A model generated the notes under the pieces. That model was not told the DNA's origin and ran no database searches. It was given only the letters and a program-made list of their open reading frames with translations. Below are positions 33,801-47,162 of a stretch of DNA of 64,000 nt, piece after piece. The stretch is from Yamagishiella unicocca (lineage: Eukaryota; Chlorophyta; Chlorophyceae; Chlamydomonadales; Volvocaceae): NCBI GenBank assembly GCA_003116995.1, contig BDSL01000104.1, positions 310,001 through 374,000 of the forward strand. Reading direction: 5' to 3'. Made by a program: the position numbers and the translations under genes. Numbering within the stretch: the stretch's first letter is position 1; each line of letters begins with the position of its first letter.

Positions 33801-36800
33801 TGGGAGGCGTACAACCAGGGGGCGGCCCACTCGCGCACCCGGGTGATGCTGACCATACACAACATGGACAACACGGGTGGGTGGGGACATGGGGCTGGAC
33901 AGGGGTAGGGCGGGGCGGGGGGGGGGCGTCGGCTTGGATGACTCCTTATGTTTCAATGCGTACAACCAGGGGGCGGCCCACTCGCGCACCCGGGTGATGC
34001 TGACCATACACAACATGGACAACACGGGTGGGTGGGGACATGGGGCTGGACAGGGGTAGGGCGGGGCGGGGGGGGGGGGCGTCGGCTTGGATGACTCCTT
34101 ATGTTTCAATGCGGCTGGCTGGCAGGTGGTTGATCCCGCGCCATGTGTGGAAGGCGGAGGTGCTGCTTGGCGCCATGTTAGTGGCCGTGGCGGCTCCCCG
34201 CTGCCTCGCTGCCTCCCCCGACAACCTCTGCTGCTGCCATCCTGGGCCCGGTGGTGATGTCCTGAGGAGTGCTGCCTCCACGCTTCGTCAGCTCCTCGCC
34301 CCCGTAGCGGCCTCATCCTCCCGCTGCCGCACCCTGCCCGCCACCAGCTCCCACATCTCCCGCCACTACCTCCCGCCACTGCCGCCCGCCACCACCGCAC
34401 CAGGCGAGTGCCGCCAGGACGAGTTCATCTACACCGGGCTGCCCGGGGAGCCCTTCGCCACCATCGACAAGGCGTTGGACGAGCGGACCATCGGCCACAA
34501 CCCGGAGCGCCTGAACCTCATGAAGGTGTGTCAGTGGCGGGGAGGGGATCGTTGGGGGGAGGGGCGCAGTGGCGAGGAAGCATTGGAACGCTGGGGAAGG
34601 CACGGGGTGGGGCCGGGGTAGGAACGGGACGAGCGTAGGCCCTGGCAGCAACCCTGTCCGCACCCTGTCGTGGAACGTACACGGCCAGCAATCGCATTGA
34701 TACCTCCCAACCACCAACCTCCAGGGCGGCATCGTCTACTCCAACGCCGTCACCACCGTGTCGCCCACCTACGCCAACGAGGTCATGAGCGGCGGTGCGG
34801 CTGGCTGGCTCCGGAGCACCTTCGCTCGGCCCGAGGTAGGGCCTTGCGGATCCCTGAGGCCGTCGGGCGGACCGCCTGCCGTGGGAATTGGCAAAGGGAT
34901 TGGCAGGGGGTCTGGGCTTGGGTGCCACGGGGCTCGTTTCAGCCAGCTGCCCTCTCAACTCGCCGCCCATGCGCAACCTGCTACCCCCCTCTCTCCCCCC
35001 CTCACCCGCCCTCCCCCCAGCTGTCGTCCAAGTTCCACGGCATCCTCAACGGCATCGACACGGAGGAGTGGGACCCCGCCACCGACGCGCTGCTGGCCGC
35101 CAACTACGACGCGGACCGCCCTGCGGGCAAGGGGCTGTGCAAGCGCTTCCTGCAGCAGGTGGGGGAGCACGATAGGAGGGGGTGGGGGGCGCTTCGATGG
35201 TGGCGGGGGGGCCGCGTCGATCCGTTATCGACGAGGGGGTGGGGCACCGCAGGACGCCGGGACTGGGGTGGCTTTGGTGGCGGCCCCCGCCCAAGAGAGG
35301 ACGGTAGCCCATTCACATCCCCAACATCCTCGCGCTGACGAATCCCTCACTGGCCCTGCGATGCCCAATCTCCCCCGGCCCAGGGCCTGGGTCTGGACGT
35401 GGACCCCCGCCGGCCCCTGGTAGCGGTGGTGAGCCGACTGGTGCCCCAGAAGGGCATTCACCTGATCAAGGCGGCGCTGATGCGCACCGTTGAGAAGGGC
35501 GGCCAGTTCGTGCTGCTGGGCAGCGGCCACTCCGACCCCGTGTTCAGGCAGCTGGCGGAGGGGCAGTTTAAGGACCACCCCAACTGCAGGTGGGTGTGCC
35601 GATGGTGGCGGCGGTGAGGCTCGGCAGCCAGGCGCTCGGCATCAGCGGCAGCATACAACACCATGAGACGCTCAAAGCCGATGGGAATGCGCAAGTAATG
35701 TGGGATACACATTGACTTAGTGTTCGCAGCGGGTGAGAAGTTCCGTTGTCTACGCATATCCTGGGACGGTGAAACATTCGAATCCTTGTATCGGTATCCT
35801 CGATCGCTCGCTCCGCCATCCACCCCCCCCCCCGCGCCGTCCCCGCACCACCCCCGCGGCCCGCAGCCTCAAGATCATGTACAGCGAGCGGCTGGCCCAC
35901 ATGGTGTACGCCGCCTCGGACGTCGTGGTGGTGCCGTCCATGTTTGAGCCGTGCGGCCTCACACAGATGATCGCGCTGCGCTACGGCGCCGTGCCGGTCG
36001 TGCGCAGGTGGGACGGGAAGCCGCGGCGTGAGGTGGCGCCGTGGCGGTTTGGGATGGGTGCGCAGCTGGTCTCCCTAATCGTGGCAGTTGTCGTGGTACC
36101 AACGCTGCGTGAGGCCAGCGAGGGAGGGGCGGGACTTATGGGACCCAGCCGCCAACCACCTCACCACAGATGCTTCTTACGTCTCGGCCCCTACACTCTG
36201 GGTCCCCCACCCATGTCTGCGCCCGGGCACACCACCTCCCTCCAGGACGGGCGGCCTGGCGGACACGGTGTTCGACGTGGACGGTCCCGCAGCGGCCGGC
36301 CCGCGTAACGGTTACACTTTCGACGGGTCGGACGAGGGGTCACTGTACGGCGCACTGGACCGCGCTATGCAGCTCTACCAGCAGCAGCCGGGGCGCTGGG
36401 AGGCACTGTCCCGGGACAACATGAGGCTGGATGTCAGGTGGAGCGGGTCGGGGGAATACCCCGTGAAAATCAGGAGAAACCGAGCAGGGTCGGGGAGGGA
36501 GGGAGGCAAGGGAACAGGGTCACTGATCAGGTTGGGCTGCTGCCCAAGCAGGGGAGTATTCTGGCAGGCACCGTGGGTCCACAACGGGGAGACTAGCACG
36601 CACGTTGGCGCGCATCCACATGTCAGTCACAAGGACGGTGGCGGTGGGCAGCATCACTCCCGACGTGCCTAAATAGTTAACCTACCGCCCTCCCTCCTGC
36701 CGTCTTCCCCCTCAACCCCGCCCGGCGTACGGCCTAAATGATGGTGCAGTTGGGGCAAGTCCGCCAAGAGCTACGTGGATGTGTACCGGTCTGTGGCTGG

Positions 36801-36810
36801 TTGGAATTAG
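30874..36810 (+). CDS. Soluble starch synthase (GT5), closest in layout to class IV/III
   Basis: Transfers glucose from ADP-glucose to alpha-1,4-glucan chains in the plastid. Fifteen exons join in phase to 641 residues: 30874-30987, 31074-31190, 31572-31616, 31933-32109, 32529-32709, 32974-33081, 33345-33390, 33710-33876, 34404-34525, 34725-34835, 35021-35158, 35384-35589, 35867-36007, 36246-36437 and 36750-36810. The Arg/Ala-rich N-terminus ([16 protein letters not shown]) looks like a transit peptide. A short coiled coil follows ([20 protein letters not shown]). Catalytic landmarks are KVGGLGDVV (151-159), LHDWHTA (281-287), [42 protein letters not shown] and RTGGL (558-562). The N-terminal coiled coil, [18 protein letters not shown] and the final SWGKSA...Y motif resemble class IV, but the N-terminus is far shorter than in plants. 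A 151-bp tandem duplication lies at the exon 8 donor. Confidence 0.9.
33807..34110. repeat. 151-bp tandem duplication across a starch synthase splice donor
   Basis: 33807-33957 is repeated at 33958-34110, identical except for a G-run of 10 against 12 bases. Each copy holds the last 70 bases of exon 8 ([18 protein letters not shown]), the GTGGGT donor and about 80 bases of intron. The second copy has no acceptor in front of it, so it should be spliced out as intron if the first donor is used. Confidence 0.95.
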
Positions 36811-37383
36811 GCGGCCCCCACGGTGGGCTCGCGTCGCCAGTAGGGACCTCGGAGCGCAGGACCCAGGAGGTCCTCCCCTAGGGGTGAAGTTTTGCTCCCA
36901 GACGCCCCAGTGAGCATAGTGGTGCCGTCTACATTTTTGGTGGGGACCCCGACTTGTGTAGCCTAAGCTTGATGCCATAGCGCACGAGTCAGTGCGCACG
37001 AGTCAGTGTACAGTAGAGACCCGAGACAGGGTCCTAATTTTGGTTTTACAATTACCGCCGCTAGTAAATCACCATTAGCGGTGGTGAACGTTTGTAGGAA
37101 TACGCTGTTTGCGGACCCAATGTCGCAGGAGGAGCATGGCAGTCCCGCGGTAAAAGTAAAGGAGTGACCGAGGGAGGAAAAATGTAGCTTGTCCAACCAT
37201 GCGCAAGACTTAAAGCGACACTATCTCCTGCCGCGCAGCACTCCCAACCGAGACCGTCACAGTGCGCGTGACGCTGCTTGGTACCGAGGGGCACACCTCC
37301 GATACGTTTCTTGCATATCATGTCCTGAAGATACGACATCATAGTGACATATCAGAGGCACGTGCATCTCGGTAAAAGCCACG

Positions 37384-37388
37384 TGTAA
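37384..37388 (+). terminator. TGTAA polyadenylation signal, starch synthase
   Basis: First TGTAA seen after the stop, giving a 3' UTR of about 0.57 kb. Confidence 0.4.
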
Positions 37389-39228
37389 CTTATGGCACGG
37401 GCCCAAACATCCTCCGCTTGTAGCCCATTTGAGTTGAATGCGACGTACGATGTGTCTGTTCGTTGCCCCAGGTTCACGCCATCCTGGTGCTGTGTGAAGG
37501 TCCAGCAGGCCTAGACAACACCACGGTCAGAAACTAAGGTTGACCGTTCAAGTGCAAGCCCCATGTCCTGCTGCATAACAATGATATCCAGTCCATCCGA
37601 ACAGCATGCGTACACACGATTAGGCACGGCCCACAGTCCACGTCGGGATCCTCATGCCACCATTAGTTCCAGTATAGTTTCCGATCCAGCCGATGTAAGC
37701 GCACGTGCATTATCCTTGTCAACATCGTACACCGCTTGCCATCGTGGTGGCCCTCTTCACTAGGGGAAGCAACACACAAACCAACCGTACAGGAAGCCTT
37801 TCCGCAACACAAATAACCGGAATAGTTCCCTCGACAACGCATCCTAGACACAATGGCACACACTGCCCTCTAAATGGTTGCTTACCCCCCGAACCATGCA
37901 CCTGCTCTCATCAAGCTAAGCTGGGCCGGCTAGTTGCGGAGTCCACAGTCTCCACCCCCCGCCACCTCTTTAAGCCGCCCACTTGTCCATAACCACCCGC
38001 AAATGTGTTGGTTGCACGAAAAAACCACCATCATAAACAAAACCAACCAAGCCCGCGCAACTGCCCCGCGGAAACCGGTGGTGCTGCCGGCGGCGTTTTG
38101 CTGTTAATTCCGCGTCCAAATGAGCGTATTCGGACAAGCTGTGGCATGTGGGCATGTCCCTGGTATGCACGACGCCTCTCCTGCGACACGACGCCCCTTC
38201 AGCGCGAGATCGACCAAAATCATATTATGGGGAATAGCGTCGAACCCCATGACGATGCCTAAATGCGGATCTCTTTTGAACTAACAGTAAAATCGACCTT
38301 CCAAGCCCGTTCACCAGCACTGCGGCGGCCAAAGCCGCTTTGCAACCTCCATCTCAAGAAGAGTTCGAGCCACGCCGTTGAAGTACGCAGCAGCAAAGCA
38401 TCTTGGGTAACCCATTAACTACACAACCCAAACTACTGCTTTACAAAACAACAGACCACACCCCTGTGGCGGTGGCGGCCACCCGATGCTAACTGGTTGT
38501 GAGCAATACCCATTTTGTAAGATGTAATGAGGAAGAGTGGAAGCCGCAAGCGTCAGGCCGGATGCCGATCCAGGCATGACGCCTACACGACGCCTACACG
38601 TCGCCTGCATCCAGCCGCCATCGCCCACACAAGCTCAGGCAATCGACCTACCGGCCGCCTGGTGAGACTACCCCTGCTCACCGCTTCGTCGGTCCTGCTG
38701 CTATGGGGCATCGGAGTGGCACTGGCTGCGCCACGACTTAAAGCAGCAGCCCCGGGAACCTGCTGTTCATGCGGACCTGCGGCCTGCGGCCTGACTCCAG
38801 CATCTCACGCCCGGCCTTCACCTGTTATCAGAAGAGGCGAAGGGAGGGCATGCATCGTCAGTGGGAGGGGGGAAGGACGTGGTCCACGGTTTCCTGAAGC
38901 GCGTCCGAAGACGCGCTGTAGGGGAACAATGACAGCAGTTCAACCGCACCAGGGAACGCCGTGCGAAGCTCCCGTCTTGTACTGGTCTACAACCAGCAAC
39001 CCATCACGAGTGCGACTGTGTGCAACAGATAGTGGCGCATGAAGAGTGTCCCTCAGGAATTGGGAAATACCGTTGTGGATGTGGTATCTTCCTAGGCTAT
39101 AAAATGTGATATCTGTGCCCGAAGGGCCCTCTGTCACGACCACGTGATGCGTTAGGCAGCAAGAGCAGCAGCAGTTGCTGCTGCAACAGACGCTTAGCTC
39201 AAATTGGGGCCACGACCTATTGGCTGAA
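37389..39228. other. Intergenic, no supported gene
   Basis: About 1.8 kb between the starch synthase 3' end (+) and the second F-box gene 3' end (-). Open frames such as 38527-39042 (+) are Ser/Arg/Pro-rich, lack domains and have no splice context. A minus-strand TGTAA (TTACA at 38441-38445) may serve the F-box gene. Confidence 0.4.
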
Positions 39229-41606
39229 TCAAGCGATGCGGTGGATGCGGCCGCGGGCTCCACGTGGTGCATAGAAGGTATCGACACCGGGGCAAGGCCC
39301 CAACGCCAGGATAATATATCGTACATCATCCCCGCGACGGACGCTTCCTACTGACAACGGCGCAGTGCAGTCATGAGCATATGCGCTGCCACAGCGATGC
39401 AAATGACACATCAACGAACTACTAACGGGCTGCAGAAGGAGCAGGCAATTCAACACCTTCTGCACTAATGTGGGCACCAACAATATTCCGATCTGACGGG
39501 TAGAGGACATGGGGCTGCCCACACACGGTATGCATTCATGGGTTTGCAAGCACCAAGCCCCTGGTACTCCATCCCAGGCGTACATGTGCTGTGCCCGCAA
39601 TCCTGTCCACACCATAATTCCCACACCTTCGCGACGAGGCGCATCTTGTCCATTGCCGTGATGCGGCAGCAGCCGCCGATGTCCAGCTCCGTCAGCACCG
39701 GCAGCCGCAGCAGTGCGCTCACGGCATCATGCGTCAGAGCCGTTGCGCCGCACAACGACAGCTTCATGGGGCACATATCTGCAGCAGCATCCGCGACAAG
39801 AAAGTGCGTGGTGGTATTGTATGTGATTTACTCGTCACACATCGCGCACACGCCTGCCCACAACAGACAAACCCGCACCACGGCGGTACACTGCCGACAG
39901 AGCCTATGCTTACGGCGAGGTCTGTGGCGCACAAAAGTACCGCCGCAACTAGAGCAGTCTCCTCTCTAGCCGTCCGTTTCGAGGATACACTGCATGGTTC
40001 AGGCGCTTTGGAGCAGCCCGATTGCTCTATGGACTCAACACCCCTCGCACAACATCACATCCTTCCCGGGTAAAGCCCTCTAGCAGCTGCCTATGAAGCG
40101 CCCATACCATGCCCACCCTCGCACCGCAGTTGCTGTACCTCGCCAACCCTCACCCGCGTTGTGCGAGCACCAGCGCGTGCATATACCATCCACTAGAGCT
40201 TTCACGCCCTCGTTATCCACGTGGCTGTAGCTGCTGCGGCTTAGTGTCGGCTGCTGTTTGTACACATAGCTGTCCAGCCGCAGGTCAGCCACGGGCAACA
40301 TGCCTGCGGAGGTGCAGTGGACCCGTGTTCAGAAAGCACTCAGGTAACGCATTTCCAACAATAGCCGTATCTCACCAATGACCCTGAGCTCGTCGGCTGT
40401 GAGGACAAAGTTGCGCACGATGAGTTCAAGCTGCTTGAGCTCCTTAATGCTCATGAGCGCTGCGAGCGCCTCGTCCAAATCGCTCTTCCGTCCTACCAGG
40501 TAGCTAACGCGGCCCAGCGCTGGGCTGCAGGCCAGATAGGGCGGGCGCAAGGTTAGGGCAGCGGGCGACAGCATGGACGATGAAACGGCGCGTACCAATG
40601 AAGCGCCCCCGCCTTGATATTCACTGCGGGGCCGTCCAGCTCGATGTCGGTGAGGTTGCCAAGCTTGGCTATCACGATACCAAAGCTATCGTCCAGGTTC
40701 ACCGTGCGCACGACTAGCTTGCTGAGGCACTTCGGTCCCCATTCCCCGCTCGATTGGCTCGACTGCTTGCAGGGCGTCCAGTTTAACGCCGGCATGTTGG
40801 CAACGTGCGCGGTTGCGAGATCTGGACAGCTCTCCAAAAGCGGCACTAAGAATTTGCCTGCAAGTCGCAGGGCTTGGTTAGCGAAACGGCAGATGTCGAC
40901 TTCCGGTGGGAAAGCGCGCGGCAAAGCACCTACCCGATACCCGATCAAGCTCCTCAGCCATGAAACACTGCATCAACGGAGCTGCGCGCACCAAAGCGCA
41001 CAGAGCCGTGTCCGTGACCTGCTTCGCGTTGTGAAGCTTCACTTTCACAAGCTTGGCGCCCACACGCTGGGCTACAGTTTGCACCAGCCGATCAGAGACA
41101 GCTTCCCCAGAGAAGCAGACCTCCGTGTACCCTACAAATTGGTTAGCGCGCGAGCAACTCAGAAGGGACAGCGCATGGCGGCCCAGAACATCAACCAACC
41201 CAGGACAGACCCAGCACCCACCGATGAGGAGCTTGGCGGCTGCGCAAAAAACCTCCTCCTTTTGAACAGTATTTAGACGACGGAACCGCTGGATGGAGGA
41301 CTGACTGCAGAAGGTGTTCTCCAGCACATCGAAGCCAATGCAGACGCCAGGGTTCACCTCGTGGGCTACGTTTCGCCACTGCCGGCATACGCCGCAAAAC
41401 GCTAGCAGGTGAACCAGCGCATGCCCAGGCGCCTCGTTCTGCACAAGGTACGTTGCAATACTGCGCACTGCTGCGTCCGGTAGGTGCTGGCCGCTGGTAC
41501 TTGTGCCGTTCCCGGTGCCGAAGTTTAACCTAGCAAATGCATCTGCCAAGTCTGTGCAGTCGTGCTCCGGCTCGTGCGGCCGCAGCTCCTGGCAGGCGGC
41601 TCCCAT
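39229..41606 (-). CDS. F-box / leucine-rich-repeat protein, second gene
   Basis: Probable SCF ubiquitin-ligase adaptor of the AMN1/FBXL type. Six exons join in phase to 527 residues: 40934-41606, 40596-40857, 40376-40524, 40187-40303, 39627-39778 and 39229-39459. An F-box segment covers about residues 42-83 (LPDAAVRSIATYL, then LLAFCGVCRQWRNVAHE). Degenerate LRRs follow: KLVKVKLHNAKQVTDTALCA, LSKLVVRTVNL, LGNLTDIELDG, LKQLELIVRNF and LPVLTELDIGGCCRIT. The start is the ATG at 41606 (MGAACQELRPHEPEH). The last exon (ending DTFYAPRGARGRIHRIA) rests only on phase and splice motifs; an alternative last exon further left, ending near 38940, is possible. It is not a recent copy of the 11.3-kb F-box gene, since the sequences differ throughout. 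Confidence 0.72.
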
Positions 41607-42637
41607 CGGACACAAGGTTGCTATCTTGCTAAACAATTACTGGGCTCAATTCGTTCCTCTTAAACTATGTATCAAAGAATGTATAGGTCCTGAGGCATCT
41701 GTCGTGACGTGAGCCACAAAAAAACAAAACGCTTGTGTATGTACTGCATACGGTATCAGTGACAATCAGAAAGGTGACTTTCAAGACAGAGGGGAATTAA
41801 GGATGTGGCGTGTCTTGTCTTTATATTACAGGAGACAATGCAACGGTTTGTAGTTTCAGCAAGCGCGCTTAGCTTTGTTGGTGCGATGGTGCCCTTAACC
41901 CATTCTGTGGAGGGCATGCGCTATTGCGCTGGCCACTAGTGTATGCAGGCAAAAATACAGAGATGCTAGTTGCGGACAGCAAAAGAACGCGGTCAGTTTT
42001 GGACAGTTGAGATATACATAAGGAAAGCAGGAGTAAAAAGCCGATCTTGGATTGCAAAGAGCTGCTTCATATTAATCCATCGCTCTTGGCTTGCGTTATG
42101 TTTTTGATGGAGGTGGTGCATATGTAAGGGCGTCCATAAATGTTGTGCACAAATGTTGTGTACTCACCGTTGTGCAGTGTGTTCCTTGCTACCCCTTATT
42201 GTTGTGGGGAGCAATCTTAGAGCAAACGATAAATGAGTGGTGGTTCCTCGCAAACTGTCACAAGAACCCCATAGCTTGCCATAACACGTGAAGTGTCGCC
42301 ACGGAGTAAACCCTAGTCCGAAGCCGCGGGCCAGGGCAACAGACTCTGCGTGTGGCCGCACAATAAACGAAGTTCTCATGCGTTGTGTGTCTGTAAACGC
42401 AGCGTGTAGCGACACTGAAGACCCAATCCACTCATCCAGACGGGAAAGCTGTCGCCAGGGTAAGCCTGTACCTCCCTCAGCGGAATCGGCACCTCCCCAT
42501 ACCTCTCCTGACAGCACCACGCGCACATCTCAGCGCGGACGGCGTCGTGAGCTGTTCGCATGACTAGCACCAACATCACCATCACGTTGAAACGAGTCAC
42601 ATGGACGTCAACAGTGAACCAGAGCGATATACCAGCT
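41607..42637. other. Upstream region of second F-box gene and HflX 3' flank
   Basis: About 1 kb with locally lower GC. A minus-strand frame from an ATG near 42582 (MVMLVLVMRTAHDAVRAEM...) ends at a GTACAG donor-like site near 42470. I found no convincing following exon, so I do not call a gene. Confidence 0.35.
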
Positions 42638-42642
42638 TTACA
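42638..42642 (-). terminator. TGTAA polyadenylation signal, HflX
   Basis: TTACA on the + strand, about 340 bases downstream of the minus-strand stop at 42979. Confidence 0.5.
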
Positions 42643-42978
42643 TTAAGAACCCTGAAAAACTAACACCGTAAACACCATGCTCAATGCTTCACGTCAAGCT
42701 TCCGACCGGTCACGCAGCATCAAGGTGTCTGTCAGGCCGGCAAGCATCATCCTGAGCTCCTGACGGCGATGGGGCTTCCTTTGGCCGACAAACATGCACA
42801 CGTCTCGATCGCAACGACAGCGCACCAGTAGCCAACATACGTCAAACCAAACAAATCAAGGGAGTGTTCTCTCCCCTCACAACTACACAAGGGGAGACAC
42901 AACCAGCAGACATGGCGTCAAACGGATCAGTACACACCAGCCAGCAGCCGCCCCACCACCTCGCACGCAAAGGTTCCC

Positions 42979-45900
42979 TCACAACAGCACCAGGCCCCCC
43001 TCATCCTCGTCCTCATCCTCCACCTCCTCCTCCCCACCCACCACGTACCCAGCCCGCCGCAACCGCCCGACCAGCGACGCTGGGGCTGCCGCCACCACCT
43101 CCACACCCTCCTGGGTGTACTCGAGGCTTTTGACGCGGCCACCTGTGTGCAGGTCGTTCAGCATGTCGCCCGCGCTGTACGGCAACAGCACCCTCACCTC
43201 CACCATTGTCCGCTCCAGCTCGGCCCCCAGCATCTCCAGCAGCTCTTCAAGCCCCTCGCCCGTACGGCCGGAGATGCAGACCGTGCGGCTGCGCTTGGCG
43301 GCTATTCGTCGGATCTGGGAGTGCCCGGTGCAAGGCCCATCGGGGAAAGGCTTGCTGTTTATTTGAGGCCGACCTCGGAGTTGTTTGTGACCAGGACGGC
43401 GAACAGACAGGCAGACGCGCTCCACGAGGGGCAAGGATTCAAGCAGGTGGGCATCAACTGAGGCCGGCGAAGTGGGATGGCGGGGTTCGGTGTCTTGACA
43501 AAATTGGGCACGATGGCCTGAGAATGGCACCGTCTTTGCGCGACCTGGCCACCATAAAGCCGGTCTCACCTCGTCTGGGTTGCTGGTCGCGTCGATCTTG
43601 TTCCACGCGGTGACGATGGTGATGCCCTGCACCCCCAGCTCCGCCAGTACCTGCATCACTGCCTCGTTCTGGGCGGCAGCGTTGGGGTGGCTGATGTCCA
43701 CCACGTGCAGGATGATGGAGGCATCCTGGATCTCCTCCAGGGTGGCCCTGGGGTTGGGGAGCGAGCGAGCAAGGAGGGGGGGGGTGTCCGTGGTTTGGCG
43801 ACCGGGCGCTGCCGCGAGCCAGCAAGTCAGTAGGCAGGCAAGCAAGAACGCGGCGGAGCACCTGCTGTAATCAAACCCGCAGCAGCACCAGTAAACCAGC
43901 ACCTAGAAACAGCGACAGGGCCGCCAGCAATCCCACTAGACCAAAGACCACTGACACCGAACGAACAGAAAATAATTTCAGCAACACCACCGCTCATCGC
44001 AGCCGGACGGGAGAAGGCCCCTTTGAAATCATGATTGAAGACGAGCCGTTCCACGCTGCACCAAACCAAATCATACCGAGGGCCATTGCCTGCATGTTGC
44101 CAAACCCTTATCACTATCCGCCACACTCGCCCGGCACTCGCTCGTTCCTCCTCCTTGCGTAGCGGTTCGGGTGTTTTCCCCTTGGGGGGTGGGGTTGGCT
44201 GCGCAGGAGGGGTCGCTGATCCCACCAGTGGAGTGGTGGTGGTGAGTCGGGTGTGCCTCCTCACCTGAATGCGGCCACCAGCTCCGTGGGCAGCTTCTGA
44301 ATGAACCCAACCGTGTCAGAGAGCAGGATCTGCAGAGTGAGGACAGGAGGAGGGTGGATAATGCAGAGATATGGTGAGGCCCAATCCAAGCCCCACTCCC
44401 CCGCAGTCCGCTACTCGCCCTCCATACCGGCGCTTTCCGCCTACCTCGTTGTTCCCCTTGAGCCTCAACCGTCTGGTGGTGGGATCCAGGGTGGCGAATA
44501 GCTGGTCCTCAGCCAGCACCCCAGCATTAGTAAGTGTGTTCAGGAGGGTGCTCTTGCCTGCACGGAGAGGGTTGAGGAAACCGTTGCCTACAAATGTCCC
44601 ACGTAGGTCTGGGAATTCCTTTTGTAGTTGCATACTGGAACACTTGGTTTGGGTTAACCTTTTGAAGTTGCATGCTGGAAACCTTGGCCCTTATGAAACA
44701 TGAACGGAGTCCAGGGATGGCATGGTGTGTTACTGAACGCCGGCAGCCATGTGGTCAGCGGCCACAGAAGTGGCAGCCTCCGCATTCAGGGACATGGCCA
44801 CCCACCTCCTCAGCGTGTTGCATCCGTCACCCAGATCGGCGCCCGCCTCCGGCCCCCGCACCCTCCCACAACCCACAATCCCTCTCCGTCCCCGTCCCTC
44901 TACCAGGCAACCCCGGATGCGTGCTCGACACGCATTCTCCAGCTAGCACTGCTGTTTCTCCTTCCTCGGTCCACGGGTTCCTTCTATACCGTACACCCAG
45001 CGCCCCGCACCTGCGTTGGTGTAGCCGCAGATGCCCACCACCGGTATGGGTGTCGCGGACCGCTTATCTCGGTACTGTCTCCGATGAGTCCGAACCGATT
45101 CCAGGTCGCGCCGAAGCGCTGCCGCCCGGTCCCGCAGCAGGCGCTTGTCGATCTCAATCTGCTTTTCACCCGCACCCTTAACCTGGCCCCCTCCGCCCAC
45201 TCGATCCAAGTGGGTCCACATCTTGGTCAGCCGAGGCAGCTGATACTCGGTCTGTGCAAGTTCCACCTGGTGGGAGGGGGAAAACAGGTAGAGAGGAGAG
45301 GAACAGGGGTGATGAGGCGGAGGGAGACAGGGGAAGAGGCAGGTAACGTGATGGGGTGATGGGCCGTTGCCGAGCCGCGCGCGCTAGGAGTGAGGGCAAA
45401 GCTGCGGCGAATTTCCCCTGACTTCCTCCTGCACGATCCCAGGCATGTACACCCTTACCGCATCGTCATTCCCCCCGCCGAGGCAGGCCAGTCGAGCCCC
45501 CCCGGCCGGAGCTGCCCTAATATTTCCCTCCTTCCCCTCACCTGCAGCTGCCCCTCTCTCGTCTGCGCCCGCTGCAAAAAAATGTCGAGGATGAGTGCCG
45601 TACGGTCGCATACCCGCACGCTGCCCTCCTCCCCCACGGCTGCCAGCTGGCGCTCCAGGTTGCGCAGCTGGCCGGGAGAGAGCTCGTCATCAAAGATCAC
45701 CGTCTCCACGTCCAGGGCCGCCACGGCGCGGGCCACCTCAGCCACCTGCGCCGAGGGGACAGGGAGTCCAGGGCAAAGCGGCGGCGTGAGTGGATGGAAG
45801 GAGGGCAAGGCGAGGGTTACGGAGCAAGTAAATAACGCCTTGCCCTGCCAAATCCCGCCGACGCTACAGAAACATCGCAATCGGTAAAGCCGGGTTGGAG

Positions 45901-47162
45901 GATGCGTGTAGCAACTCCGCCCGCCCCCTTCCAGCCGCACTGCACCCAAACGCTGGCGGGTGAGGACAGCGTTTAATTACCTGCCCAGCTGTCAGACCTG
46001 ACCAGCCATACCAGCCCTAGGTCCCGACGCGCTGTCTGTGCCCTGTCCGCCTCTGACCCGACAGTAAACCCACAAGTACATGCACAGCCCCGCCAGACTG
46101 TACTCCACCTTGCCGCTGCCGATGTATGTGGACATGTTTGGGGCGTCCAGCAGCTGGTAGGTAGAGCCCATCACCTACCGCAGCGAGGGGGAGGGGGGTG
46201 GGCGCGAACGTGCGTGTATACCTACCAGGTTTGTAAGTATTGCATGTACAGTCGAGCCTGACGCTGGCCATGCGCAGCTAACCTGCCAAATGGTGAAACC
46301 GCTGAAGCACTTTTCCAAGGAGCGGGGAGAGGGAGAGGGTGGGGCCTCTGCCGTGCTAGGTCCTAGGCAAGGAAGACTCGTCCGGACCCGTCTCCAGCCG
46401 TCCAGCTACCGCACCCAGGTAGGCTACCGAGATCCCTCCCTTTCCCCATTGAAGGGTGCCGCCCCATACACCCACCCTCAGCCCCGCCGTCTCCGCTAGG
46501 CGGCCCAGCTCCTCCACGCTCTCATGCACGTCGTACGTGAGACGGCGCTGCTCGCTCTTGATGGCGGCACCCACCAAGAATACGCGCTCCCGCTCGTCCT
46601 CGGAGGGCAGCTGCTCAGCCGGTTACGAGCGAAGGCCAAGGTCATAGGTAGGCAAGCAGTAAGCACACCGGCTCACCGAGATATGATAATCCACCCCAGC
46701 TGGTTCTACACACACCCAACCCGAAACTTGGTCGCTCTTATCAGCAGAGGGGTGCAAAGAGATCCCCATAGGGTCCACCTATGTTCCTCTGATGCATGTT
46801 TGGTGCCGCCCTTGGTGGGGGGACCCCACCTCGATCTGCCGGACAGAAGTCCGTTGGCCGGGGCCAGCAAGCTCCGGCGCCTCGAGGAATGCGCTCACAA
46901 ACGTCTGCGACAGCGCATTCTCCTCTGACACCTGGGCCGTACATTTAGTGACCTGCAAAGGAGATGGCGGCCGCGTGTTGGCCGTCGAGACGACTAGTAA
47001 GGTGTCAGCATCACTCGCAACCCCCGACCGGCCCACACGCACCCGCCCAGGGCAACGAGGAAGGCTTGGACAGACCAGAAGAGTTTGTCTCCACAGCCGG
47101 ACGGGATAACAGTGGACTGGGGGGTTCCGCACCTGGCCCAGCGCTGTCGCGCTGGGCACCAT
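42979..47162 (-). CDS. HFLX: HflX-type GTPase, probably organellar
   Basis: Ribosome-associated GTPase of the OBG-HflX family. The N-terminal Arg/Pro/Val-rich extension suggests plastid or mitochondrial import. Nine exons join in phase to 561 residues: 46830-47162, 46476-46610, 46109-46174, 45542-45745, 45011-45266, 44445-44557, 44265-44329, 43570-43747 and 42979-43314. The HflX domain begins with [19 protein letters not shown] (about 160-178), then [20 protein letters not shown] and [15 protein letters not shown]. The hallmark [15 protein letters not shown] precedes the G domain. G1 is GYTNAGKST (327-335), G3 DTVGF (374-378), G4 NKID (440-443) and a G5-like SGRTGEG comes near 470. The tail ends in an acidic [11 protein letters not shown] tract, unlike bacterial HflX. 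It is divergent from the CK2 gene. Confidence 0.93.

Noticed and set aside
33324..34400. 358-codon minus-strand frame across the starch synthase exons
   Set aside because: Antisense of exon 8 and of the tandem duplication; its internal repeat only mirrors the DNA repeat.
42927..43613. + strand frames opposite HflX exons 8-9
   Set aside because: Antisense shadows of a well-conserved GTPase gene.
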